Assembly (NCBI RefSeq): GCF_014650875.1
Contig: NZ_BMVU01000022.1
Location: 62,001-126,000, forward strand
Source: Streptomyces minutiscleroticus
GTDB lineage: Bacteria; Actinomycetota; Actinomycetes; Streptomycetales; Streptomycetaceae
Reading direction: 5' to 3'
Length of the DNA stretch: 64,000 bases
Below, piece after piece: positions 1 to 7,751 of this stretch (the stretch's first letter is position 1; each line of letters begins with the position of its first letter). The notes beneath the pieces were generated by a model that ran no database searches, was not told the DNA's origin, and saw nothing but the letters and a program-made list of their open reading frames with translations. A program made the position numbers and the translations under genes.

Positions 1-2
1 AC

Positions 3-2126
3 GCCCCCGACCTGATCGTCAGCGACGTGATGATGCCCCGTCTGGACGGTCTGGCCCTGGTCGAGGCCCTGCGCGCCGACACCCGCACCGCCTCCGTGCC
101 CGTCCTGCTGCTGTCGGCGCGGGCCGGGCAGGAGGCGTCCATCGAGGGACTGCAGGCGGGCGCCGACGACTACCTGGTCAAGCCCTTCGCCGCCGCCGAG
201 CTCCTGGCCCGGGTCCGGGCCAACGTGGACCTGGCCCGGCTGCGCAACCACCACGCCCGCTGGCGCACCGCCCTGGTGGAGTCGCTGCAGGAGGCATTCT
301 TCGTCTGCGACGAGGAGGGCGCCGTCATCGAGATCAACGCCGCCTTCACCGACATCCTCGGCTACGGTCCCGAGGACCTCCCCTACGCGCCCGTCCACCC
401 GTGGTGGCCGAGCCCCGACGCCGACCCCGAGGCCCACCAGCAGGTCCAGCAGGCGTTCGCCCAGCTCATGGGCGACAACAAGGGCTCCTACACCATCCCG
501 GTCTCCCACCGCGACGGGCACCGGCTGTGGGTGACCGCGTCCTTCAGCCAGGCGCAGGACCCCGAGAGCGGCCGCCGCGTCACCGTCGGCACCTTCCGCG
601 ACGTGACCGCCGAGCACTACGCCATCCAGCGCGAGACCGCCCTGGCCGCGCTGAGCACCGGCCTGTCCCGGGCCACCAGCCTCCCCGAGGCCCTGTCCGG
701 GGCTCTGGAGGAGCTGAAGGAGCTCTGGCGCGCCCGGAGGGTCCTCGCCGCCGTCTTCGACCGCGGTGACGCCCCCTCCCTGACCGCCACCGGCCCCGGC
801 CTGCGCTGGGAGGAGCTGCCCGGCGAGCGCCGCGCGGCGCTCGCCGGCCTGCGCGAGCGCCCGCTCCTGACCGTGCTGCAGGACCGGACCGGCGCGGGCA
901 TCCTGCTGGAGCACCCCGAAGGGCCCCTCGCGCTCTGGATCGACCTGGGCGAGCACCGGCCCTTCACCAGCGAGGACCAGCTGCTGCTGTCCCTGCTGGC
1001 CGGGCACCTCGCCCAGGGTCTTGTCCGCGTCCACCAGATGGACCAGCAGCGCGAGACCGCCCTCGCGCTGCAGCGCGCCATCCTCGGCCCCTCCCGGCTC
1101 CCCGAGGGCTTCGCCGTCCGCTACGAGCCCGCCACCCGTCCCCTGGAGGTCGGCGGTGACTGGTACGACACCATCACCCTGCCGGACGGCCGCATCGGCA
1201 TCGTCGTCGGCGACTGCGTCGGCCGCGGCCTGGAGGCGGCCACCGTCATGGGGCAGCTGCGCAGCGCCTGCCGGGCCCTGCTGCTGCAGGAGGCCGGGCC
1301 CGCCCGCACCCTCATGGCCCTCGACCACTTCGCCGCCAGCATCCCCGGCGCCACGTGCACCACCGTCTTCTGCGGCGTCCTGGACCCCGAGACCGGCCGG
1401 CTGACCTACTCCAGCGCCGGACACCCGCCCGGCATCCTCGCCCGCCCCGACGGCAGCGTCCTGCTGCTGGAGGACGGGCGTTCCATCCCCCTCGCGGTCC
1501 GCCCGGGCAGGCCGCGTCCCGAGGGCGAGTGCACCCTGCCCGCCCGCGCCACGCTGCTGCTGTACACCGACGGCCTCGTCGAGCGCCGCCGCCGCTCGCT
1601 CCACGCGGGCATCGACCAGGCGGGCGCGGCCGTCCAGGAGGGCCGGGACACCGCGGTCGACGACCTCGCCACGCAGGTCATGGCCCGGCTGGCGCCCGCG
1701 GACGGCTACGACGACGACGTCGCCCTGCTGCTCTACCGCCACCCCGCGCCGCTGGAGATGGCGTTCCCCGCCGAGTCCTCCCAGCTCGCGCCGGTCCGCA
1801 AGGCCCTGCGGAGCTGGCTCGCCCAGTGCGACCTGCCCGTGCACACCGTGCAGAACGTCCTGATCGCCGCCGGGGAGGCGTGTGCCAACGCCATCGAGCA
1901 CGGTCACCGCGACGCCCCCGGAGAAACCATTCGTCTTCGGGCCGAGGCGCTGGTCCACGACCTGCGCCTCACCGTCGCCGACACCGGCCGGTGGAAGACG
2001 CCGCAGCCCGAGCTCAACACCCACCGCGGCCGCGGTGTCGGCCTGATGCGCGCCGTGATGCAGAAGGTCACCATCACACCCGGCCCGTCCGGCACCACCG
2101 TCGACATGCACACGAGGATCGCCTGA
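3..2126 (+). CDS. Fused response regulator / PAS / GAF / PP2C phosphatase / HATPase regulator (5' end outside window)
   Basis: The reading frame is open to the first base of the window, so the start lies upstream. The visible part is about 707 residues. The receiver domain begins mid-way at DLIVSDVMMPRLDG, where the D after VS (bases 24-26) is the expected phospho-acceptor, and continues to the KPF motif near residue 60. A PAS domain (about 95-190) and a GAF-like region (about 210-340) follow. A SpoIIE/PP2C phosphatase (about 360-570, GGDWYD, GDCVGRG, YTDGLVE, DGYDDDVALLL) comes next. The protein ends in an RsbW-like HATPase (GEACANAIEHG, GRGVGLM). The family controls partner switching by dephosphorylating STAS antagonists and phosphorylating or binding them through the kinase domain. 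The coupled STAS gene downstream fits that role. Its signal and sigma target are not visible here. Confidence 0.93.
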   Translation, partial: APDLIVSDVMMPRLDGLALVEALRADTRTASVPVLLLSARAGQEASIEGLQAGADDYLVKPFAAAELLARVRANVDLARLRNHHARWRTALVESLQEAFFVCDEEGAVIEINAAFTDILGYGPEDLPYAPVHPWWPSPDADPEAHQQVQQAFAQLMGDNKGSYTIPVSHRDGHRLWVTASFSQAQDPESGRRVTVGTFRDVTAEHYAIQRETALAALSTGLSRATSLPEALSGALEELKELWRARRVLAAVFDRGDAPSLTATGPGLRWEELPGERRAALAGLRERPLLTVLQDRTGAGILLEHPEGPLALWIDLGEHRPFTSEDQLLLSLLAGHLAQGLVRVHQMDQQRETALALQRAILGPSRLPEGFAVRYEPATRPLEVGGDWYDTITLPDGRIGIVVGDCVGRGLEAATVMGQLRSACRALLLQEAGPARTLMALDHFAASIPGATCTTVFCGVLDPETGRLTYSSAGHPPGILARPDGSVLLLEDGRSIPLAVRPGRPRPEGECTLPARATLLLYTDGLVERRRRSLHAGIDQAGAAVQEGRDTAVDDLATQVMARLAPADGYDDDVALLLYRHPAPLEMAFPAESSQLAPVRKALRSWLAQCDLPVHTVQNVLIAAGEACANAIEHGHRDAPGETIRLRAEALVHDLRLTVADTGRWKTPQPELNTHRGRGVGLMRAVMQKVTITPGPSGTTVDMHTRIA

Positions 2127-2434
2127 TGACCACTCCGCTCATCCTTACCCCAGGCCGGCGCCCGGACGGCACCCATGAGATCGCGGTCGTCGGCGAAGTG
2201 GACATGAGCAACATCAACGTCCTCAGCGAGGCCCTCGACAGCACGCAGGGCCCCGTCGTCCTGGACCTGACCGAGGTGGAATACCTCGACAGCGCGGGCC
2301 TGAACGTGCTCTTCGCCCACGCCGAGCGCCTGGAACTCATCGCCCCGCCCCTGCTGGCCCCCGTCCTGACCATCTCGGGCCTGGCCGACCTGGCCACCGT
2401 GCACGGCGTGGAGGCACCGCCCGCCCGGGAGTAG
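2126..2434 (+). CDS. STAS-domain anti-sigma factor antagonist
   Basis: A 102-residue single-domain STAS protein. The conserved core VVLDLTEVEYLDSAGLNVLF contains the serine (in LDSAGL) that SpoIIAA/RsbV proteins carry as the phosphorylation site. Its ATG overlaps the TGA of the multidomain phosphatase/kinase gene (ATGA), which implies translational coupling and equimolar production. By family knowledge the unphosphorylated form binds an anti-sigma kinase and frees a sigma factor. The natural inference is that the preceding protein sets its phosphorylation state through its PP2C and HATPase domains. No anti-sigma or sigma gene follows, so the downstream target must be elsewhere. Confidence 0.92.
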   Translation: MTTPLILTPGRRPDGTHEIAVVGEVDMSNINVLSEALDSTQGPVVLDLTEVEYLDSAGLNVLFAHAERLELIAPPLLAPVLTISGLADLATVHGVEAPPARE

Positions 2435-2505
2435 CCGAGCCGTCCCCGGGGGGAAGGGAAAACCGGTGTCGCGGGGGCGGGCCGCCGTTCTAGGGTTCCT
2501 GCCCG

Positions 2506-3381
2506 ATGATGCACGAGAACGAGGTACGGACCGACGCCGCGGTGGTGCGGCGGCTGCTGGCGGCGCAGTTCCCGCGCTGGGCGCACCTGCCGCTCGAGGA
2601 GGTGCCCCAGGCCGGCACCGAGAACGCGATCCACCGGCTGGGCGGCGACATGGCGGTCCGCCTCCCGCGCGTCGAGGGAGCCGTCGGGCAGGTGGGGTTC
2701 GAGCACGAGTGGCTGCCGCGGCTGGCCCCGTTCCTGCCCGTCGCCGTGCCCGAGCCGATCGCCCTGGGACGGCCGGGGGAGGGGTACCCCTTCCCCTGGG
2801 CGGTCTGCCGCTGGATCGACGGCGCGCACCCGCCGACGGACGCGGGGGACGGGCACCGGTTCGCCGCGGACCTCGGCGCGTTCGTCGCCGCGCTGCGTCG
2901 CGTGGACACGGCGGGGGCACCACCGGGCCACCGCGGTGGCCCCCTGCGCACCAGGGACGCCTTCGTACGGGAGGCGGCGGCCGGGGCGGCGGACGTCGTC
3001 GACGCCCCCGCCGTGCTCGCCGCCTGGGAACGGGCCCTGGAGCAGCCGCGGTGGGACGGACCGCCGGTGTGGACGCACGGCGACCTCATCCGCGGCAACG
3101 TCCTGGTGGACGGCGGCACGCTCCGTGCGGTGATCGACTTCGGTACGGCGGGCGTCGGCGACCCGGCCTGCGACGCGATCGCCGCGTGGACCCTGCTCAC
3201 CGCGGAGACCCGGCCGACCTTCCGGGAGGCGGCCGGGTTCGACGACGCCACGTGGGCGCGGGGGAGGGGCTGGGCGCTCGCCTTCGTCGGCGGGATCGAC
3301 TACTACCGGCACACCAATCCGGCCATGGTGGAGCTGGGCCGCCGCGCCGTCGCCGAGGTCCTCGCGGAGACGGCGCGCTGA
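2506..3381 (+). CDS. Aminoglycoside phosphotransferase (APH) family kinase
   Basis: A 291-residue protein with the APH/choline-kinase fold. The catalytic loop HGDLIRGNVLV (HxDxxxxN) lies at about 188-198 and the metal-binding motif DFGTAGVGDPACD at about 209-221. The N-terminal lobe has the GTENAIHRLG nucleotide loop and AVRLPR, with the ATP-contacting lysine position occupied by R. Two ATG codons lie together at the start, 71 bp after the STAS gene. Members phosphorylate aminoglycosides, macrolides or small metabolites. This one resembles the broad chromosomal actinobacterial group annotated as APH, so the substrate cannot be named and resistance is only a possibility. It looks monocistronic. 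Confidence 0.88.
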   Translation: MMHENEVRTDAAVVRRLLAAQFPRWAHLPLEEVPQAGTENAIHRLGGDMAVRLPRVEGAVGQVGFEHEWLPRLAPFLPVAVPEPIALGRPGEGYPFPWAVCRWIDGAHPPTDAGDGHRFAADLGAFVAALRRVDTAGAPPGHRGGPLRTRDAFVREAAAGAADVVDAPAVLAAWERALEQPRWDGPPVWTHGDLIRGNVLVDGGTLRAVIDFGTAGVGDPACDAIAAWTLLTAETRPTFREAAGFDDATWARGRGWALAFVGGIDYYRHTNPAMVELGRRAVAEVLAETAR

Positions 3382-3649
3382 GCAGCGGGTCCGCAGGACC
3401 CGGCCGCGGTGCGGGAGCGGATCGGGGTCCACCTCAGCAGGTCGGGGAGCGGAGGCGGAGCCTCTCCGGCGCCCCGCCACGGGACGGCGGTGACGCGTGC
3501 GCACACCGTGGTGCCGCGGCAGACGGGGAGGATGGCCGCTTTCCCGCGCCGTGGCCCCCCGGTCACCGGATTTTCACACGGCCGGGGCGGTGAGCCGGGG
3601 CGCGGCGGGCAACCGGGTGGAGTACTGCCGGTGGGGAGGGACCTGTGTC

Positions 3650-3886
3650 GTGATCATCATCGCTGTTCTGCTGCTGCCCGTGCTGGGACTCCTGCTGTAC
3701 GGAATGGATCGTTTCGAGGATCGCCTGTTCCGTGAGCCGACGGCGCCCCGGCACGCCCGTGGCCGCCACCTGCGCCTGATCGTCGGCGGCGGGAGGGGCG
3801 CAGGGAAGGGTGCCGCCGGGGGCCGGACGGCCCGCCGCGCGGCCGGGCCGGTGGCGCCGGCCGCGCGGAGGGCCGAGGCCGCCTGA
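3650..3886 (+). CDS. Small single-pass membrane protein, unknown function
   Basis: A 78-residue product starting at a GTG preceded by a GGGGAGGG ribosome-binding site 10 bases upstream. Residues 1-18 (VIIIAVLLLPVLGLLLYG) form one N-terminal transmembrane segment. A short acidic/basic motif DRFEDRLF follows, then a Gly/Arg/Ala-rich cytoplasmic tail with RHARGRHLRLIVGGG. I recognise the N-terminal pattern as typical of small Streptomyces hydrophobic proteins of unknown role, but no function can be assigned. Of the 268 bases upstream (3382-3649) I see only the ribosome-binding site. Confidence 0.62.
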   Translation: MIIIAVLLLPVLGLLLYGMDRFEDRLFREPTAPRHARGRHLRLIVGGGRGAGKGAAGGRTARRAAGPVAPAARRAEAA

Positions 3887-3931
3887 GCCGCGGGCGGGAC
3901 CGGGGACGGACGGGCACGGGCCGGCCCAGGA

Positions 3932-4008
3932 AAGCCGGAGCGGTCCGGAGCAAGCCGGTCCGGAGGGCCGGAGCGGACTGGAGCGGACCGGTCCGGAAAG
4001 CCGGACAG
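3932..4008. repeat. Degenerate CCGGAGC-type direct repeats
   Basis: Between the small membrane protein and the YihY gene the sequence repeatedly reads (C/G)CCGGAGCGG, CCGGAGCAAG, CCGGTCCGGAG and GGAGCGGAC. At least six imperfect copies of the CCGGAGC core occur at irregular 8-20 bp spacing. I see no protein-coding potential in it. It is one of a dozen similar intergenic arrays in this window. Confidence 0.45.
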
Positions 4009-4036
4009 GATACTCCGGTCGGGGAGGCGTAGGGCC

Positions 4037-5146
4037 GTGGCCGAGGGATACCCGGCGAAAATGGCGAAACTCCATTTTCCAGGGCGAGAGAATCACCATG
4101 GCGGCCGAGGGAATCCGGCGGGCGACGAGAAGCCGACGGCCAAGGAGAACCCGGCGCCTGAAGAGGTCGGGCCGGGACCCGACGTGGAGGAGGCGGCCCC
4201 GGACACGCCGGCGAAGCTGCCGAAGCGGTCCTGGGTCCAGGTGCTCAAGGGGAGCCTGAAGGAGTTCCAGGACGACGAGCTGAGCGACCGCGCCGCCGCG
4301 CTCACGTACTACAGCGTGCTGTCGCTCTTCCCCGCGCTGCTGGTGCTGGTGTCGCTCCTCGGCGTCGCCGGCAAGTCGGCCACGGACTCGGTGCTGAAGA
4401 ACATCGAGCAGCTCGCTCCGGGCTCCGCGCGCGACATCATCACCCGGGCGGTGGAACAGCTCCAGGGCAACGCCGGCACCGGCTCGGTCATGGCGATCGT
4501 CGGTGTGGTGCTGGCGGTGTGGTCGGCGTCCGGGTACGTCGCCGCCTTCATCCGCGCCGCGAACGCCGTCTACGACATGCCCGAGGGGCGGCCGGTGTGG
4601 AAGGTCCTGCCGGTGCGCCTCGGCGTGACGGTGGTCCTGATGGTGATCGCCGTGATCAGCTCGCTCATCGTGGTCTTCACCGGCGGCCTGGCCAAGCAGG
4701 CCGGGTCCGCCCTGGGCATCGGCGACACGGCGCTGACGGTGTGGTCGATCGCCAAGTGGCCCGTCCTGGTCCTGCTGGTCATCCTCATGATCGCGATCCT
4801 GTACTTCGCGACCCCGAACGCCAAGGTGAAGGGCTTCCGGTGGATCACCCCGGGCAGCTTCCTGGCCCTGGTGATCTGGCTGGTCGCCTCCGCCGGCTTC
4901 GCGTTCTACGTCGCCAACTTCGCCTCGTACAACAAGACCTACGGCACGATGGCCGGCGTCATCGTCTTCCTGGTCTGGCTGTGGATCAGCAACCTGGCGA
5001 TCCTGCTGGGCCTGGAGTTCGACGCCGAGACCGTCCGGCAGCGGGCGATCGCCGGCGGCCACCCGCCGGAGGCCGAGCCGTACACCCAGCCGCGGGACAC
5101 CAGGAAGTGGGACGAGGAGGACCTGCGGCGCATGGACGACATCTGA
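4037..5146 (+). CDS. YihY/BrkB family inner-membrane protein
   Basis: A 369-residue protein. Residues 1-70 are polar and acidic and precede the YihY core. The core begins WVQVLKGSLKEFQDDELSDRAAALTYYSVLSLFPALLVLVSLLGV and has about six membrane spans. It carries the family signatures AALTYY and, near the C-terminus, YGTMAGVIVFLVWLWISNLAILLGLEFDAE. The tail is charged (RKWDEEDLRRMDDI). The GTG at 4037 has a GGGGAGGCG ribosome-binding site; an in-frame ATG at 4061 is the alternative start. Once annotated as RNase BN, the family is now treated as membrane proteins of uncertain (possibly transport or envelope) function. It heads a plus-strand series with the holin-like and DUF3618 genes, although a 225 bp gap leaves room for a separate promoter. 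Confidence 0.93.
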   Translation: MAEGYPAKMAKLHFPGRENHHGGRGNPAGDEKPTAKENPAPEEVGPGPDVEEAAPDTPAKLPKRSWVQVLKGSLKEFQDDELSDRAAALTYYSVLSLFPALLVLVSLLGVAGKSATDSVLKNIEQLAPGSARDIITRAVEQLQGNAGTGSVMAIVGVVLAVWSASGYVAAFIRAANAVYDMPEGRPVWKVLPVRLGVTVVLMVIAVISSLIVVFTGGLAKQAGSALGIGDTALTVWSIAKWPVLVLLVILMIAILYFATPNAKVKGFRWITPGSFLALVIWLVASAGFAFYVANFASYNKTYGTMAGVIVFLVWLWISNLAILLGLEFDAETVRQRAIAGGHPPEAEPYTQPRDTRKWDEEDLRRMDDI

Positions 5147-5371
5147 CGGCCCCGCGATCGCGCGCACGAGGCCCGGCCGGACGCTCCCGGCGGGGCCGTC
5201 CGTCCCGGCGACGGTGAACGACTCGTGCAGGAAACACATGTAAATGACCTGAACTGAGTGGTTCGGGGTACTCGCGGATTCATCCGAGGGCCGGGAACCC
5301 GGGTGATCCGGTCCCGACAGGACGAGACGACAGAGCGAGACGACAGGTCGAGACGACAGGAGGTGATCGCC

Positions 5372-5809
5372 GTGGCGACCACGGAACAGCGTTACGCCGG
5401 GCCCGACCACAGCACGCGTGTCTCCGGCTCGGAGCCGGTGGGCGAGCTGGTGCAGCGGGCGTCCCAGCAGCTGACGGAGCTGGTGCGCGGCGAGCTGCAG
5501 CTGGCACAGGCGGAGATGAAGGAGAAGGGCAAGCGCTACGGCAAGGGCGGCGGACTGTTCGGCGGGGCCGGACTGGTCGGCTTCCTGATGCTGCAGTCCC
5601 TCGTGGCCACCCTCATCGCCGCCCTGGCCGTGCCGCTGCCGGTCTGGGTCGCGGCGCTGATCGTCACCGCGGTCCTCGGCGTGATCGCCGGTGTCATGGC
5701 CCTGGTCGGCAAGAAGCAGGTCAGCAAGGCCTCACCGGCGAAGCCGGAGCAGACGATCGAGAACGTGAAGGCCGATGTGGCCGAGATCAAGGGGAGCGCG
5801 CACCGATGA
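5372..5809 (+). CDS. Phage-holin-like superfamily membrane protein (DUF1469 type)
   Basis: A 145-residue protein starting at a GTG 6 bases after a strong AGGAGGTG ribosome-binding site. The order is a polar N-terminus, an amphipathic stretch VGELVQRASQQLTELVRGELQLAQAEM, then two transmembrane helices (about 70-92 and 96-118), and a Lys/Glu-rich tail. This is the actinobacterial holin-like putative Actinobacterial Holin-X (PF07332) pattern. These chromosomal proteins are not prophage holins as far as context shows: there is no endolysin or phage gene nearby. The ATGA overlap with the DUF3618 gene is a conserved Streptomyces arrangement and suggests a joint envelope role. Confidence 0.85.
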   Translation: MATTEQRYAGPDHSTRVSGSEPVGELVQRASQQLTELVRGELQLAQAEMKEKGKRYGKGGGLFGGAGLVGFLMLQSLVATLIAALAVPLPVWVAALIVTAVLGVIAGVMALVGKKQVSKASPAKPEQTIENVKADVAEIKGSAHR

Positions 5810-6291
5810 GCAAGCCGGCCCACGACGAACAGACGGACGCCAGTCCCGAGAAGCTGCGCGAGCAGGTCGAGCAGAAACGGCACGAGCTCGGGCAGACGGT
5901 CGAGGCCCTCGCGGCCAAGACCGATGTCAAGGCCCGCGCCCAGGAGAAGGCGACCGAGGTCAAGTCGCAGGCCGCCGCCAAGGCCGGCGAGCTGAAGGCG
6001 CAGGCCGCGGTGAAGGCGGGCGAGTTGAAGGCCAAGGCCGCCGACGTCGCCCATCAGGTCCAGGACAAGCTGCCCGACCAGGTGAAGGCGAAGACCGCGG
6101 GCAGCGGCGGGCAGCTCCGCCGCGTCGGCGTGGACAAGGCCGGACGGGTGTGGGAGGAGAAGGCGCCGGAGCCGCTGCGGCAGAAGGCGTCCCAGGGGGC
6201 CCGGATGGCGCAGGAGAACCGCACGGCTCTGCTGGCGGCCGCCGGTGTGGCCGCCGCGGTGTATCTGGTCTGCCGCCGCCGCAGGAGCTGA
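5806..6291 (+). CDS. DUF3618 domain protein with alanine/lysine-rich helical repeats
   Basis: A 161-residue protein, translationally coupled (ATGA) to the holin-like gene. The N-terminal DUF3618 motif SPEKLREQVEQKRHELGQTVEALAAKTDVK is followed by imperfect 11-12-residue amphipathic repeats of the type KAGELKAQAAVKAGELKAKAADVA (residues about 45-85). Repeats of this style are seen in LEA/apolipoprotein-like helices. A C-terminal transmembrane segment (ALLAAAGVAAAVYLVC) ends in RRRRS. I infer a membrane-anchored rod lying along the membrane or nucleoid side. The family has no proven biochemical role. Confidence 0.85.
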   Translation: MSKPAHDEQTDASPEKLREQVEQKRHELGQTVEALAAKTDVKARAQEKATEVKSQAAAKAGELKAQAAVKAGELKAKAADVAHQVQDKLPDQVKAKTAGSGGQLRRVGVDKAGRVWEEKAPEPLRQKASQGARMAQENRTALLAAAGVAAAVYLVCRRRRS

Positions 6292-6469
6292 ACACCGGGT
6301 TCCGGCGGCCGTCCGAGGCCCGGTCCGAAGCCCGCCGGGGGCCGCTCCGCTCCCCGGCCGTCCTTCGGTACCGGCCCGGCGGGCCGCGCACACGGAGGGG
6401 TGCCGGTACGAGCAGGACACCGGCACCCCCTCCCGTCCCCGTCACCCGCAAGGAAAGAGCACCACGGCC

Positions 6470-6763
6470 GTGTCCGCTCATCACGCGATACCCGCCCTGG
6501 TCGCCGCGGCGGCCGCCACCCTCGTCCTGACCGCGCGCTGGGCCGTCGGCCGCCGGCGCCGCCGGTCGCCGGACGTCCCCACCGCCCCGTGGGACCGCAC
6601 CGTGCCGCCCGCCCCCGGCGGCCCGCCCCCGCCCCCGCCGCCGGCCGAGCCGCCCGCTCCCGCCGCGCCGGACGACCACGAGCCGCCCGTCGTACGGGAC
6701 GCGGAAGCCTACGTCCACCGCTGCTGGCAGCAGCTCCGGGCGCACTCCGACCCGCCCGAGTGA
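6470..6763 (+). CDS. Small membrane protein with proline-rich linker
   Basis: A 97-residue product beginning at a GTG with an AAGGAAAGAG ribosome-binding site. An N-terminal hydrophobic segment (ALVAAAAATLVLTARWAV) is followed by GRRRRRS, consistent with an N-out single-pass anchor. A proline tract (PPPPPPAEPP) leads to the C-terminal segment VRDAEAYVHRCWQQLRAH, which could be a small helix. I do not recognise the family. It lies 178 bp after the DUF3618 gene on the same strand and may belong to the same envelope group. Confidence 0.55.
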   Translation: MSAHHAIPALVAAAAATLVLTARWAVGRRRRRSPDVPTAPWDRTVPPAPGGPPPPPPPAEPPAPAAPDDHEPPVVRDAEAYVHRCWQQLRAHSDPPE

Positions 6764-6918
6764 GGGACGCGCCCGCCCGGCGGGACACCGGTCCGGCGGG
6801 ACACCGGCCCGTGTGCACGGCGTACCGCCTCGGGTGTCGAGCGAAGCATGCGAAGTAGAAGTACGCGAAGGACGGCGCGTCCGGCTGCGCCCCGAGGCCC
6901 CGTCCTCTCTCTCCCGCC

Positions 6919-7530
6919 TCAGTTCCGGCGTTCCCAGTCCCGGTACGGGATGCGGGCGCGCTCGTGGAGTTCGCCGACCGTGCCCCATTCGTTCTTCCCC
7001 AGCCGGGCCAGCGGCCGCAGCCGCCTGATGTCGGGGTCTCCGTCCACCAGGACCTCCTCGCTCACGGCGGCGTGCACCACCCGGCCGAACACCACGGTGG
7101 AGTTGCCCAGCCCCAGTGTCGCGTGCAGCGTGCATTCGAGGGCGACGGGGGAGGAGGCCACCCGGGGCGGCTTCACCCGCAGCGACGGCTCCGTCCCGAT
7201 CCCCACCGCGTCGAACTCGCCCTTGTCCCGGGGGAAGTCCGTCGCCGTCTCGTTGATCTGGTCGAGGAACGGCTCGGAGGCGATGTTGACGACGAACTCG
7301 CCCGTCGCCTCGACGTTGCGCAGCGAGTCCTTCCGCCCGACCGAGGTGAACTGGACGACGGGCGGATCGGTGGAGGCGACCGTGAAGAAGGAGTGCGGCG
7401 CGAGGTTGGCGGTCTCGCCGTCGGCCGTCAGGGTCGAGACCCAGGCGATGGGCCGCGGCACGATCACCGCGGTGAGCAGCCGGTAGAAGGACCCGGGGTC
7501 GATGGAACCGGGGGAGTAGTCGACGCGCAT
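6919..7530 (-). CDS. Flavin reductase-like (DIM6/NTAB) FMN-binding protein
   Basis: A 203-residue protein of the flavin reductase-like domain family. The N-terminal FYRLLTAVIVPRPIAWVSTL and the flavin-contacting NLAPHSFFTVASTDPPVVQFT are characteristic. The GNSTVVFGRVVHAAV strand and the basic C-terminus (PYRDWERRN) complete the split beta-barrel. The ATG at 7530 (MRVDYSPGSIDPGSFYR) is chosen because residues upstream of it are shadow sequence over the GGTGCC array. Such proteins bind FMN and act as NAD(P)H:flavin reductases or small oxygenase partners. The gene stands alone, so no substrate can be proposed. Confidence 0.88.
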   Translation of the reverse strand: MRVDYSPGSIDPGSFYRLLTAVIVPRPIAWVSTLTADGETANLAPHSFFTVASTDPPVVQFTSVGRKDSLRNVEATGEFVVNIASEPFLDQINETATDFPRDKGEFDAVGIGTEPSLRVKPPRVASSPVALECTLHATLGLGNSTVVFGRVVHAAVSEEVLVDGDPDIRRLRPLARLGKNEWGTVGELHERARIPYRDWERRN

Positions 7531-7617
7531 GACAGCCAAGCTATGCCTTGTGGGCGCGGTGACGCGAGCCGGGCCGCGGGCCTGCCGGGCGACACGGGGC
7601 CGCCGGGTGCCAGGACC

Positions 7618-7745
7618 CGATCCGGTGCCAGGGTGTGACCCGGTGCCGTGGAACCGCTCGGTGCCACGGCACCCTTCGGTGCCGGTGCCGGTGCCGGTGC
7701 CGGTGTTGGTGTCGGTGCCGGTGCCGGTGCCGGTGCCGTGGCACC
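7618..7745. repeat. GGTGCC hexanucleotide array with internal inverted repeats
   Basis: About a dozen GGTGCC/CGGTGC units occur between the dTDP-glucose dehydratase stop and the flavin reductase start. They are densest at 7678-7736, where the hexamer is nearly perfect apart from a GGTGTTGGTGTC interruption. GGTGCCGTGG (7642-7651) pairs with CCACGGCACC (7664-7673), and GGTGCCGTGGCACC occurs again at the dehydratase end, so the array can fold as a stem. It may serve as the terminator of the minus-strand dehydratase gene. Confidence 0.75.
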
Positions 7746-7751
7746 GCCCGG

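Noticed and set aside
3563..5410. 615-residue minus-strand reading frame over the YihY gene
   Set aside because: It is the GC-rich shadow of the plus-strand gene, with low-complexity Asp/His/Arg composition and no domain.
5372..5809. Prophage holin
   Set aside because: No phage genes, endolysin or integrase occur nearby, and the operon with DUF3618 is a usual chromosomal arrangement.
7541..7744. Histidine/arginine-repeat protein over the GGTGCC array
   Set aside because: The frame only translates the hexamer repeat (HRHRHRHR) and has no start region or relatives.
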